Source: an uncultured Aquimonas sp.
GTDB lineage: Bacteria > Pseudomonadota > Gammaproteobacteria > Xanthomonadales > Xanthomonadaceae
Assembly (NCBI RefSeq): GCF_937888285.1
Contig: NZ_CALART010000039.1
Location: 1-29,755 of the forward strand
Length of the DNA: 29,755 nucleotides
Direction of reading: 5' to 3'
The notes under the pieces were generated by a model. The model was not told the origin of the DNA, did no database searches, and saw nothing but the letters and a program-made list of their open reading frames with translations. A program made the translations under genes and the position numbers. Below are positions 9,247 to 16,603 of this stretch, piece by piece (the first letter of the stretch is position 1; each line of letters starts with the position of its first letter).

Positions 9247-10233
9247 TCACGCAGACGCCGCGAGCAGATCGGAATGCAGCCAGGCCAGCGGGCGATCGGC
9301 AGCGTCGGTCAGCAGGCTGAGCTGGCGCAGGCGTCCTGACATACAAGGCCAGTGCAGCGCGCGCAGCCGCGCGCCACCAGCCAACTCACCGGCATTCGCG
9401 CGATACAGGCTGCGTCGCAGCGCCGGCGAGGGCGCGAATGCGGTGTCGAAGTCCAGCAGGGCCTGCAGCGCATCGCCCTGCCCCAGCGGATGAGCGGGCT
9501 GCGCGAGAACGCGCCCCAGCAGGGGCATCAGATGCACCGTGCTGCGGCTGGATTCGATGCGCAGGCCAAGCCGCGCCCACAGGTTCTGCACGGTGTGGTT
9601 GCCGGCCTGGGTGGCGATGCGGAAGCGGGTGCAGCCGGCGTCGCGGTAGTGCGCCAGGCTGGCTTCGATCAGGTCGCGATACAGGCCGCGACCAGCATGC
9701 GCAGGATGCACGCCGTGCAGCACGCCGATGGCGGTGCCGCCGTCCTCGTGCTGGCTGCAGGACAGCGCGGCGATGCCCTCCTCCGCGCGCACCACCCAGC
9801 ACAGGCGCTGCGGATGGCCGATGTGCGACAGCGCCCATTCGACATAGCCCTCAAGCGCGAGGCGCGAGTCCAGCAGCGGGTTCGCGGTGTAGTGGTTTGG
9901 GTAGCGCTGGAACACCTGCTGCACGAGGGCCTGGATTGCCGGCGCGTCGTCCGGGCCGGCGATGTCGAGCTGCAGGCCCGTGGGCATCGTCACCGCGCAC
10001 TCGGCCAGCGCGATCGACCAGGTCATCAGCGTGTCGGTCTGCTGCGGCTCAAGGCCCAGCGGACGCAAGGCCTCGATGCTGCGCTCGCGCCCGCAGGGCA
10101 GGCGCAGCACGATCCAGTCCCAGCCGCCGGCCAGCACTTCAGCCTGCAGCGCCGCCGCGTCGATGTCGTCCGCCTCCACGCGGCCCGCCTTGAGCCCAAA
10201 GCGCCGACCTTCGATGACTGACTCGCTGATCAT
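9247..10233 (-). CDS. WecD-like GNAT acetyltransferase with C-terminal extension
   Basis: 328 residues. Residues 1-235 resemble TDP-fucosamine acetyltransferase WecD, which acetylates the 4-amino group made by WecE. The acetyl-CoA motif is HAGRGLYRDLIEASL at 179-193, followed by TRFRIATQAGNHTVQNLW and the end strand SSRSTVHL; E. coli WecD has the comparable TLRVATQMGNTAALKRY. Residues 240-328 form an extra domain absent from the 224-residue E. coli protein, with RLRALHWPCMSGRLRQLSLL; I do not recognise it. The start at 10233 overlaps the upstream glycosyltransferase stop as ATGA. The frame stays open far upstream, but that part is a shadow of the glycosyltransferase gene. With the neighbouring WecE remnant inactive, the substrate must come from another aminotransferase, or the gene is now without a pathway. 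Specific sugar is inferred only. Confidence 0.8.
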   Translation of the reverse strand: MISESVIEGRRFGLKAGRVEADDIDAAALQAEVLAGGWDWIVLRLPCGRERSIEALRPLGLEPQQTDTLMTWSIALAECAVTMPTGLQLDIAGPDDAPAIQALVQQVFQRYPNHYTANPLLDSRLALEGYVEWALSHIGHPQRLCWVVRAEEGIAALSCSQHEDGGTAIGVLHGVHPAHAGRGLYRDLIEASLAHYRDAGCTRFRIATQAGNHTVQNLWARLGLRIESSRSTVHLMPLLGRVLAQPAHPLGQGDALQALLDFDTAFAPSPALRRSLYRANAGELAGGARLRALHWPCMSGRLRQLSLLTDAADRPLAWLHSDLLAASA

Positions 10234-11186
10234 GGGCGCGGTGGCTCCGCAGGGTTGAGACGCTCGGCGACCAGGTAATGCGGACGCCGCTTGGCCTCGC
10301 CGAAGATCCGCCCGACGTAGAGCCCAACCACGCCCAGGCAGGCGATGCTGACCCCACCGACCAGCCAGATCGAGGCAACGATGCTGGTGAAGCCGGCGAC
10401 GGCGATGTCGCCGGCCAGATAGCGGTAGACGCTGGCCGCCACGAACAGGAAGGCGACCAGCGAGAACATGAGGCCGATCCGCACCACCAACCGCAGCGGC
10501 CGGTCCGAGAAGCTCATGATCGCGTCCAGCGCGAGCCGCAGCGCCTTGGCCAGGCTGTAGCCGCTGCGGCCGGAATCGCGCTCGGCGTGCTGCACCGGCA
10601 GCGTGGTCTGCGCAAAGCCCACCCAGCGCACCAGCAGCGGAAAGAAGCGCCCCTGCTCCGGCAGGCTGAGGATCGCGTCGACCAGCGCGCGGCTGTAGAC
10701 GCCGAAGTTCGCGGTCTCCGGGTTGTAGCGCTCGCCCGTCAGGTACGACAGCGTCGCGTAGAAGCCCCGCGAGGCCATGCGCTTGAACCAGCCGTCGCGG
10801 CGCTGCTTGCGCTCGGCGACCACTGCATCGAAGCCCTGCTTCGCCCGTGCCAGCAGGTCGGGGATGAACTCCGGCGGATCCTGCAGATCGCAATCCATCA
10901 CCACCACCCAGTCGCCGCGCGCCTCGGCCAGGCCAGCCGAGATCGCCGGATGCTGGCCGAAGTTGCGGCTGAAGCGCAGCGCGCGCACGCGGGGCTCGAT
11001 GGCAGCAACTTCGACGATGCGCTCCCAGGAGGCATCCGGGCTGGCATCGCAGACCAGGATCAGCTCGCAGGCGTGGCCGGTCGACTCGACCGCGGCGATG
11101 ACCCGTTCGCACAGGCGTTCGATGCAGCCGGCGCAGCCATAGACCGGCGAGACCACGGAGACCAGTGCAGCAGATGCGTGCTTCAT
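10230..11186 (-). CDS. GT2 polyprenyl-phosphate glycosyltransferase (GtrB/ArnC-like)
   Basis: 318 residues. The GT-A fold is clear: VSVVSPVYGCAGCIERL at the N-terminus, LILVCDASPDAS, and the metal-binding DCDLQDPPEFIP (Asp98, Asp100). These are followed by RRDGWFKRMASRGFY and the SGRSGYSLAKALRLALDAI signature of ArnC/GtrB/DPM1-type enzymes. Two C-terminal membrane helices (LVVRIGLMFSLVAFLFVA and FTSIVASIWLVGGVSIACLGVVGLYVG segments) anchor it on the cytoplasmic face. Such enzymes transfer a sugar from a nucleotide donor to undecaprenyl phosphate. It is coupled by ATGA overlaps to both neighbours, the GT-C-like protein upstream and the WecD-like acetyltransferase downstream. The Cys-rich stretch YGCAGCIERLC at 16-26 is unusual in this family. 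The donor sugar cannot be read from the sequence. Confidence 0.9.
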   Translation of the reverse strand: MKHASAALVSVVSPVYGCAGCIERLCERVIAAVESTGHACELILVCDASPDASWERIVEVAAIEPRVRALRFSRNFGQHPAISAGLAEARGDWVVVMDCDLQDPPEFIPDLLARAKQGFDAVVAERKQRRDGWFKRMASRGFYATLSYLTGERYNPETANFGVYSRALVDAILSLPEQGRFFPLLVRWVGFAQTTLPVQHAERDSGRSGYSLAKALRLALDAIMSFSDRPLRLVVRIGLMFSLVAFLFVAASVYRYLAGDIAVAGFTSIVASIWLVGGVSIACLGVVGLYVGRIFGEAKRRPHYLVAERLNPAEPPRP

Positions 11187-12643
11187 GCAGACCCTCGTTG
11201 GGAAGCTGCCGCTGGCGCCTGCGCGTGGGCGAGCAGCGCCAACAGTGCGATGGCGAGTGCGATGGACAGGGGCGGCAGCGGATGCAGGTAGCGGAACGAC
11301 ACGATATGCGCGAACAGCAGCTGGCTGGCCACAAGGCCAAGGGCGAGCGTACCGAGCACCAGCAGGGCGGCGCGGCGCCGCGGCTCCGACCACGCGCGCC
11401 ACAACGCCCACAGCGCCAGCGGCGCCAGCAGGAACAGCTGCAGGGTCAGCCACCAGCGGCTGTATTCGAACAGGCCCGCGGCAAGGCCGGGCCGCTCGAA
11501 CAGCCCATCGGCGCGATAGCGCAGCCGCTCCTCGATCACCGCGAGCATGTCGGCATTCGGCGGCGTGTCGCCCAGATCGCTGCTCATGCGCGCCAGTGCG
11601 ATCCCGTCATCGAAGTAGTCGGCGAAGGTCGAGGCGCCGAGACGCAGCAGGCCCAGCGGATCCGACTGCAGGGCGCGCACCGAGATCTTGCGTGCCACCC
11701 GCTGCGCGTCCTCGACTGGCATGCGTGCCTGCAGGCGGCCGAACAGACCGTCAGGCGACCAGATCTGCGCTTCGCGGGCGCGCGGGTCCTGCAGGGGCGG
11801 CCCGAGCTCCTCCAACAGGGCCGGATCGACGCCGGCGCGCGCCAGGTGCTCGGGGCGCACCAGCGGCGCCACCAGCCCAAGGCGCATCTGGCCCTGGGCG
11901 CCGATGTAGTCGGGCTCGGCACCGGTCAGATCGCCATAGGTCTGCTTGTAGGCCGAATGGCTGAGACCGGTCAGCAGCATCACGACGGCAAGATGCACGC
12001 CGGTCCGCAGCACCGCCAGCAGCGGGCGCCCGCGGTCGAGCCGCGCATGGTTATGCAGGGCGCACAGCAGCGGCGCGCACGCGCTCAGGCCCAGCACCAC
12101 CGGCAGCAGGCTCATGCGCATCGACACCGCGCCCAAGCCGCACAGCACCATCAGCGGCAGCCAGCGCAGCTGCGCCGAACGCACATAGGCGACGGTCGCC
12201 GCGAGGCAGGCGAGCAGCAGGAAGCCGCCGGCCGCCTCAGCCATCATCATGCGTTCGTAGAACAGCTGCGAGGGCTCGACCGCCAGCAGCAGGGCGCCGC
12301 CAGCCGACCAGGCGAACGGCAGGGCCAGGCCGCGCCGCAGCAGCTGGAACAGGATCAGGCACGAGGCCACGCCCAGCAGAGTCTGCAGCAGGACGAGACT
12401 GTGCGCGGACTGCGCCCACAGGGCCAGCCGCACCAGCCAGGGGTAGGTGAAGCTGCGATCCGGCGGCACCCAGTCGGTCAGCGCTGCGTGCAGGTAGCTT
12501 CCGGAATCGCCCATGAAGAAGCGCAGGTTCGGGTCCAGCGCCAGCAGCAGCAGCTTGACCAGCAGCACCGCGGCCAGCACCTGCAGGGGCTCGCGCAAGG
12601 GCACTGCCGGGCCCATCTCAGGGGCGCGATGCGAAGGCGACAT
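11183..12643 (-). CDS. Polytopic GT-C-like membrane glycosyltransferase
   Basis: 486 residues. A first membrane helix (LQVLAAVLLVKLLLLAL) leads into an outside loop with FFMGDSGSYLHAALTDW; the early acidic residue fits GT-C enzymes of the ArnT/PMT superfamily. A later EPSQLFYERMMMAEA segment opens another hydrophobic block. A large soluble region at about 235-385 (TYGDLTGAEPDYIGAQG and following) separates two membrane parts. The start at 12643 has a GGAG ribosome-binding site and overlaps the gtrA-like gene by 26 bases; the Met at 12616, just past that gene's stop, is an alternative. The stop overlaps the next gene as ATGA. Together with the GtrA-like and GtrB-like genes on either side it could form a three-component glycosylation set, where this protein would be the final periplasmic transferase. 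Confidence 0.8.
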   Translation of the reverse strand: MSPSHRAPEMGPAVPLREPLQVLAAVLLVKLLLLALDPNLRFFMGDSGSYLHAALTDWVPPDRSFTYPWLVRLALWAQSAHSLVLLQTLLGVASCLILFQLLRRGLALPFAWSAGGALLLAVEPSQLFYERMMMAEAAGGFLLLACLAATVAYVRSAQLRWLPLMVLCGLGAVSMRMSLLPVVLGLSACAPLLCALHNHARLDRGRPLLAVLRTGVHLAVVMLLTGLSHSAYKQTYGDLTGAEPDYIGAQGQMRLGLVAPLVRPEHLARAGVDPALLEELGPPLQDPRAREAQIWSPDGLFGRLQARMPVEDAQRVARKISVRALQSDPLGLLRLGASTFADYFDDGIALARMSSDLGDTPPNADMLAVIEERLRYRADGLFERPGLAAGLFEYSRWWLTLQLFLLAPLALWALWRAWSEPRRRAALLVLGTLALGLVASQLLFAHIVSFRYLHPLPPLSIALAIALLALLAHAQAPAAASQRGSA

Positions 12644-13007
12644 GCTTGGCTCCGAAGAAATTGGCGAACAGGCCCGCGATCGACCCCGCAGCCACCGCCA
12701 GTGCAGGCCAGCGCGCCGCCGTCACCGACAGCCAGACGAGCAGCGCATAGACCGCGAGATTCAGGCTGAGGCCGAACAGCTGGGTGCCGACATAGCGCAG
12801 CCATTCGGCGACCAGGCCACCGCTGGCGGCGACGCGGAAGGTGATGCTGCGATTGAACAGCCAGGTCGCAGTCACCGCGACTGGAAACGACAGCGCGCGC
12901 GCCGACCATGGATCCAAGCCGGCCAGGCTGACCCAGGCCTGGGTCATGCCGGCATCCAGCAGGAAAGCGAGGCCGCCGCTGACGCAGAACAGTGCGAACT
13001 GGCGCAT
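12618..13007 (-). CDS. GtrA-like membrane protein, probable lipid-linked sugar flippase
   Basis: 129 residues, four predicted membrane spans, with the typical GtrA beginning RQFALFCVSGGLAFLLDAGM and the central signature VTATWLFNRSITFRV, where an N-R-x-x-T/S-F motif is usual. The end, ANFFGAKHVAFASRP, matches the F-x-x-x-K/R-x-x-x-F C-terminus of the family. GtrA proteins are thought to flip undecaprenyl-phosphate-linked glucose or other sugars to the periplasmic side. It starts four bases after the GT2 gene stop and overlaps the GT-C-like gene by 26 bases, so it is part of one transcription unit. Confidence 0.9.
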   Translation of the reverse strand: MRQFALFCVSGGLAFLLDAGMTQAWVSLAGLDPWSARALSFPVAVTATWLFNRSITFRVAASGGLVAEWLRYVGTQLFGLSLNLAVYALLVWLSVTAARWPALAVAAGSIAGLFANFFGAKHVAFASRP

Positions 13008-13011
13008 GGGC

Positions 13012-13938
13012 TCAGAGCGGCGCCGGATGCCGCAGGTAGGCCAGCATCTTCAGCTCGCGGCGACCGCGCGTCACCGTATCGAGGATCAGGCCGGCGAAAC
13101 CCGACAGGGCTGCGAGGATCATCAGCCCGGTCGACAGGATCGCCGTGGGAAAGCGCGGCACCAGGCCCGTGCGCATGAACTCCAGGATCACCGGGATGCC
13201 GAGGCCGATGCCGGCCGCGAACAGCACGAGCGCGATGCCGCCGAAGAAGGCCAGCGGCCGCTCGGCGCTGAACAGGCGCAGCATCGTCTTCAAGATGCGG
13301 AAGCCGTCCTTGTACGTGCTGAGCTTGCTGAAGCTGCCTTCGGGGCGCTCCTTGTAGGGGGTCTCGACCTCGCCCACGGACATCTTCAGCTCCAGCGCGT
13401 GCACGGTCAGCTCGGTCTCGATGTCGAAGCCGGCGGTAAGCACGGGGAAGCTCTTGGCGAAGCGCCGCGAAAACACACGGTAGCCCGACAGGATGTCCTG
13501 GCAGGGCCGCCCGAACAGCCGGCTCAGGAACCCGGTCAGCATGCGGTTGCCCCAGACGTGACCCGCGCGGTAGGCGGCTTCGGCTTCGTGCCTGCGCACC
13601 GCCACCACCATGTCGTGTCTGCCCTCGCGCAGGCAGTCGATCAGGGCCGGCGCGCTGGCGGCGTGGTAGGTGTCATCGCCATCCACCATCACGTAGACAT
13701 CGGCCTCGACATCGGCAAACAGCCGTCGCACCACGTGGCCCTTGCCCTGCAGGCCGACATGCTGGACATGCGCACCGTGCGCCCGCGCGATCGCCGCGGT
13801 GTCGTCCTTCGAGTTGTTGTCGAACACGCAGATCTGCGCGTCGGGCAACGCGGCGCGGAAATCGGCGATGACCCTGGCCACGGTGACGGCTTCGTTGTAG
13901 CAGGGCACGAGGACGGCGACGCGCGGCGCAGGGTTCAT
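13012..13938 (-). CDS. GT2 family glycosyltransferase with C-terminal membrane helices
   Basis: 308 residues. VAVLVPCYNEAVTVARVI opens the GT-A domain, with CVFDNNSKDDTAAIA and the DxD-type metal site VDGDDTY (Asp86, Asp88, Asp89). GFDIETELTVHAL and YKERPEGSFSKLSTYKDGFRILKTML follow, a pattern of dolichyl/undecaprenyl-phosphate sugar synthases. Two C-terminal helices (LAFFGGIALVLFAAGIGLG; TAILSTGLMILAALSGFAGL) anchor it. It is the first gene of the glycan run. The start at 13938 is the first Met in register with the fold; the open frame extends upstream without homology, and no ribosome-binding site is evident. A second polyprenyl-phosphate-type GT2 in the same operon suggests either two different lipid-linked sugars or that this one builds the acceptor. 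Confidence 0.9.
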   Translation of the reverse strand: MNPAPRVAVLVPCYNEAVTVARVIADFRAALPDAQICVFDNNSKDDTAAIARAHGAHVQHVGLQGKGHVVRRLFADVEADVYVMVDGDDTYHAASAPALIDCLREGRHDMVVAVRRHEAEAAYRAGHVWGNRMLTGFLSRLFGRPCQDILSGYRVFSRRFAKSFPVLTAGFDIETELTVHALELKMSVGEVETPYKERPEGSFSKLSTYKDGFRILKTMLRLFSAERPLAFFGGIALVLFAAGIGLGIPVILEFMRTGLVPRFPTAILSTGLMILAALSGFAGLILDTVTRGRRELKMLAYLRHPAPL

Positions 13939-14200
13939 GGCGGTAGACCGGTGCTTGAAGCAGTAGAAGGAAACGATTCGAGTGGATTCCACGGGCTCGC
14001 GGACAGCGCTCGCCTCGGCGATCGGGATCAGTGGGCCGCACGCGGCTGCGGGCAAGCTGATGCCAGCGACCTGTGCGGATGCCCTCGACGAGACCTCATC
14101 GGAGGCACGCACCGGCATGCGAGCACGCATCGGCCGCTGCGGGGTGCGGCCCGCGCTGGGCTGCCGGCAGCCCCTGCTGCCGGAGATCCTGCGACCGATC
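13939..14200. other. Spacer between mtnA and the glycan operon
   Basis: 262 bases without a gene. A 7-base-pair hairpin (CCGGCAG, loop CCCCTG, CTGCCGG) lies at 14164-14183, just after the mtnA stop, but no T-run follows, so it is at best a weak terminator. The promoter of the glycan operon should be here; I could not identify it. Confidence 0.5.
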
Positions 14201-15247
14201 TCAGCGACCGAACAGCGCCGCCATCCGCGCCTCGTCCGGCTGCAGCACCACGCCGCGCTCGGTGACGATGGCATCGATCAAGCTGGCGGGCGTCACGTCG
14301 AACACCGGGTTCCAGGCCTGCACACCCTCGGCCACGGTGCGCACGCCGGCATAGCCCAGCAGTTCGTCGGCGCTGCGCTCCTCGATCTCGATCTGGGCGC
14401 CGCTGGCGGTGGCCATGTCGACGGTCGAGGACGGCGCCACCACCATGAACTTCAGCCCGTGGTAGCGGGCGGCGATCGCCAGCTGGTAGGTGCCGATCTT
14501 GTTGGCGACATCGCCATTGGCGGTGATGCGATCGGCGCCGACGATCACCCACTGCACCTGGCCGGTGCGCATCAGGTGCGAGGCCGCGGCGTCGGCGATC
14601 AGCGTCGCCGGGATGCCGTCCTCCAGCAGTTCCCACACGGTCAGGCGCGCGCCCTGCAGCCAGGGCCGGGTTTCGCCGGCGAACACGCGCTGCACGCGGC
14701 CTTCGGCGACGCCGGCGCGGATCACGCCCAGCGCGGTGCCGAAGCCGGCCGTGGCCAGCGAGCCGGTGTTGCAGTGGGTCAGCACGCCCGAGCCGGGCGC
14801 GATCAGCTCGGCGCCGAGTCGCCCCATCAGCCGGTTGGCGGCAAGGTCTTCGGCCTCGATCGCGGCGGCCTCGGCGGCGATGCGCTCGCGCCAGTCGCTG
14901 CCGCTGCCTACCAGGGCTGCGCGCATGCGGCGCAGCGCCCAGGCGAGGTTCACGGCGGTCGGTCGCGAGGCATCGAGCTCGGCCATCGCCGGCGCCAGCG
15001 CTTCGGCGGCCTGCGCACCGCTGGCCGCCTGCATCGCGCGCGCCGCCAGCACCACGCCCCAGGCCGCGGCGATGCCGATGGCCGGCGCACCGCGCACGGT
15101 CAGGGCATGGATGGCGCCCGCCACGTCCTGGCTGCTGCGGCACAGCACGCGCTGCTGGTGTTGGGGCAGCAGGCGCTGGTCGAGCAGGTCCAGCGCATCA
15201 CCGGTCCAGCGCACGGCGCGCACACGGTCGTATCGGTCGTAGTCCAT
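14201..15247 (-). CDS. mtnA: Methylthioribose-1-phosphate isomerase
   Basis: 348 residues, the usual length for MtnA. It converts 5-methylthioribose-1-phosphate to 5-methylthioribulose-1-phosphate in the methionine salvage pathway in the cytoplasm. Catalytic Cys159 lies in LTHCNTGSLATAG and the catalytic Asp239 in IVGADRITANGDVANKIGTY, the two best-conserved blocks. The N-terminal VRGAPAIGIAAAWG and the C-terminal WNPVFDVTPASLI are also standard. The start at 15247 (MDYDRYDRVRAVRW) is where homology begins; an in-frame Met further up has none. mtnA is known to lie near gyrA in Xanthomonas relatives; here the glycan operon separates them. It is divergent from the next gene, sharing a 158-base intergenic region. 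Confidence 0.97.
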   Translation of the reverse strand: MDYDRYDRVRAVRWTGDALDLLDQRLLPQHQQRVLCRSSQDVAGAIHALTVRGAPAIGIAAAWGVVLAARAMQAASGAQAAEALAPAMAELDASRPTAVNLAWALRRMRAALVGSGSDWRERIAAEAAAIEAEDLAANRLMGRLGAELIAPGSGVLTHCNTGSLATAGFGTALGVIRAGVAEGRVQRVFAGETRPWLQGARLTVWELLEDGIPATLIADAAASHLMRTGQVQWVIVGADRITANGDVANKIGTYQLAIAARYHGLKFMVVAPSSTVDMATASGAQIEIEERSADELLGYAGVRTVAEGVQAWNPVFDVTPASLIDAIVTERGVVLQPDEARMAALFGR

Positions 15248-15392
15248 CGAGTGAATCGAAGCCCGGCAAGACAAAGCGCATAGGGTACTTGACGCGGTGC
15301 GGAACCAACACCGTCGGCTCTGTCGCGAGTTTGTACCGGGCCACGGCCGCCGGCGCACGGCCGCCGGCGTGGGACGCCCGCGAGGTCGCTGC

Positions 15393-15398
15393 TATGCT
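15393..15398 (+). promoter_or_regulatory. Candidate -10 giving a nearly leaderless transcript
   Basis: TATGCT lies 7 bases before the ATG at 15406, so transcription from it would start almost at the start codon. No ribosome-binding site precedes that ATG, which fits leaderless translation. No clear -35 is seen. The ATG within the TATGCT itself is in frame and could be the true start instead. Confidence 0.35.
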
Positions 15399-15405
15399 CG
15401 GACGC

Positions 15406-16239
15406 ATGGCCACGCCCCGTACGCCCAAGACTGCCGTCAAGCGCCCTGCCGCCGCGCCGCGCAAGGTTTCCGCAGCACGCAAGAGCACCGGCAAGGCCGC
15501 TGCGAAGGCCCCCCCCGAGGAGCCGGCGGTGTCCGCCAGCAAGCGCGCCGCCAAGCCCAAGGCCGGCGCCCGTGCCGCGCCTTCGGGCAAGAAGCGCGCT
15601 GCCGCCGCGACGTCGCGGCCACGCACGACCGCGGCCGGGCCGAAGCCGCGCTCGGCAGCCCAGCGGGAATCCCGGTTCGACACGCTCGTACGCGCGGCCT
15701 GCCTGAAAGCCGGCACTGCTGCTGCGATCAGCAGCATCACCCGGCGCGTGCCCCTGCTCGGTCGGCTTGCCCCCACCCTGCTCGGCCCGCTGGCGGAAAC
15801 AGTCGCGCTGGCCCAGGTCCAGCGACAGCTGGTCACGGCGATCATCGAACTCTACGAGGTCGAGCTGTCCGACCCGGAAACCCGCGGCGTGGTGCTGCTG
15901 GCCACGGCCACCAATATCGGCGCGCAGCAGCTGTCCAAGCGCAGCATGGACGCGATCCTGAAGCAGTTCGGCGAAGGCCTGATCGGCACCGTCGCGGCGC
16001 GCGTACTGCCGATGGCGACGATCCTCGCCGAGATCACCGCGGCGGTGGCGAGCACCTACACCGTGGCCAAGCGCGCCCAGGCCCTGTGCAAGCTGCCGGG
16101 AACCGGCGCCGGCAATCTCGCCGACCTGCTGCGCGGGCTGTCCGGCATCGACCAGCAGCGCCTGCTGAGCTGGAGCGGCGAAGCCTTCCGGCTGGCGATC
16201 ATTCCCTTCCGCAGCGTGCTCGGGATGCTGTGGCGATAG
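15406..16239 (+). CDS. Hydrophobic protein with histone-H1-like N-terminal tail
   Basis: 277 residues in two parts. Residues 1-85 are a Lys/Ala/Pro/Arg-rich, probably disordered tail (TAVKRPAAAPRKV, KSTGKAAAKAPP, SKRAAKPKAGARA) like histone H1 tails and bacterial AlgP-type proteins. Residues 90-277 are an alpha-helical domain with amphipathic or membrane-associated segments: VPLLGRLAPTLLGPLAETVAL, then LVTAIIELYEVELSDPETR, then TVAARVLPMATILAEITAAVAS. The I-x-x-LYEVEL-x-DPE-x-R block resembles EcsC or DUF697-type proteins, but I hold that loosely. It stands alone, divergent from mtnA. DNA, membrane or polyphosphate binding by the basic tail is possible; no function can be assigned from the sequence. 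Confidence 0.75.
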   Translation: MATPRTPKTAVKRPAAAPRKVSAARKSTGKAAAKAPPEEPAVSASKRAAKPKAGARAAPSGKKRAAAATSRPRTTAAGPKPRSAAQRESRFDTLVRAACLKAGTAAAISSITRRVPLLGRLAPTLLGPLAETVALAQVQRQLVTAIIELYEVELSDPETRGVVLLATATNIGAQQLSKRSMDAILKQFGEGLIGTVAARVLPMATILAEITAAVASTYTVAKRAQALCKLPGTGAGNLADLLRGLSGIDQQRLLSWSGEAFRLAIIPFRSVLGMLWR

Positions 16240-16240
16240 A

Positions 16241-16523
16241 GCCGGGAATCGGGATGCGGGAATTGCGAATCGTTGAAGCGCGCGGCGCACGGGGATAGGG
16301 CAAGGCTCGTGCCGCCCCGCTGCCACCCTGATCTCGCTACGTTGGGACCCCAGAGCACGTGTCGGCTGCGCCGGCAGCGGACACGTGCTCTCCACCGCCT
16401 CCCATCGGGGGAGATCGGCGCAAATCGTTGGTTCGAGCTGCAGCAGGTGGCTGATGCTGGCGGCAAGGTCATGCACGTGGGCCGACGCCCCGCCCTTGAC
16501 GATTCCCGATTCCAGATGCCCGG
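16241..16523. repeat. Spacer element with inverted GATTCGGG-type ends
   Basis: Left end 16241-16272 and right end 16499-16523 face each other and match at roughly 20 of 25 positions (CCGGGAATCGGGAT against the reverse complement of ATTCCCGATTCC). It begins one base after the stop codon of the plus-strand gene, and most of the 364-base gap before the transporter gene is inside it. The interior contains the 40-base hairpin at 16352. Ends and layout resemble the element between dnaK and dnaJ. Confidence 0.55.
16352..16391. repeat. 40-base strong hairpin with CACGTG arms
   Basis: Arms AGAGCACGTGTC (16352-16363) and GACACGTGCTCT (16380-16391) are perfectly complementary. Inside, GCTGC and GCAGC pair around a four-base loop after one G-G mismatch, giving 17 pairs in all. 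No T-run follows, so it is not a standard terminator. Confidence 0.8.
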
Positions 16524-16544
16524 GCCGACGCCAAACGCCGGCCC

Positions 16545-16552
16545 TGTATAGT
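16545..16552 (+). promoter_or_regulatory. Candidate -10 for the AbgT-family transporter gene
   Basis: TGTATAGT: TATAGT is five of six to TATAAT. It lies 52 bases before the ATG at 16604. No matching -35 at 16-18 bases; a TTGACG at 16496 is too far upstream. Confidence 0.4.
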
Positions 16553-16603
16553 CCCCAGCCCTCGCGGCCCAACTGCGCCGCCTGCCCAACGCGAGACACG
16601 CCC

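Noticed and set aside
10234..11340. Open frame upstream of the WecD-like gene on the same strand
   Set aside because: It is the out-of-frame shadow of the coupled glycosyltransferase; homology to WecD begins at the ATG at 10233, which has an ATGA overlap.
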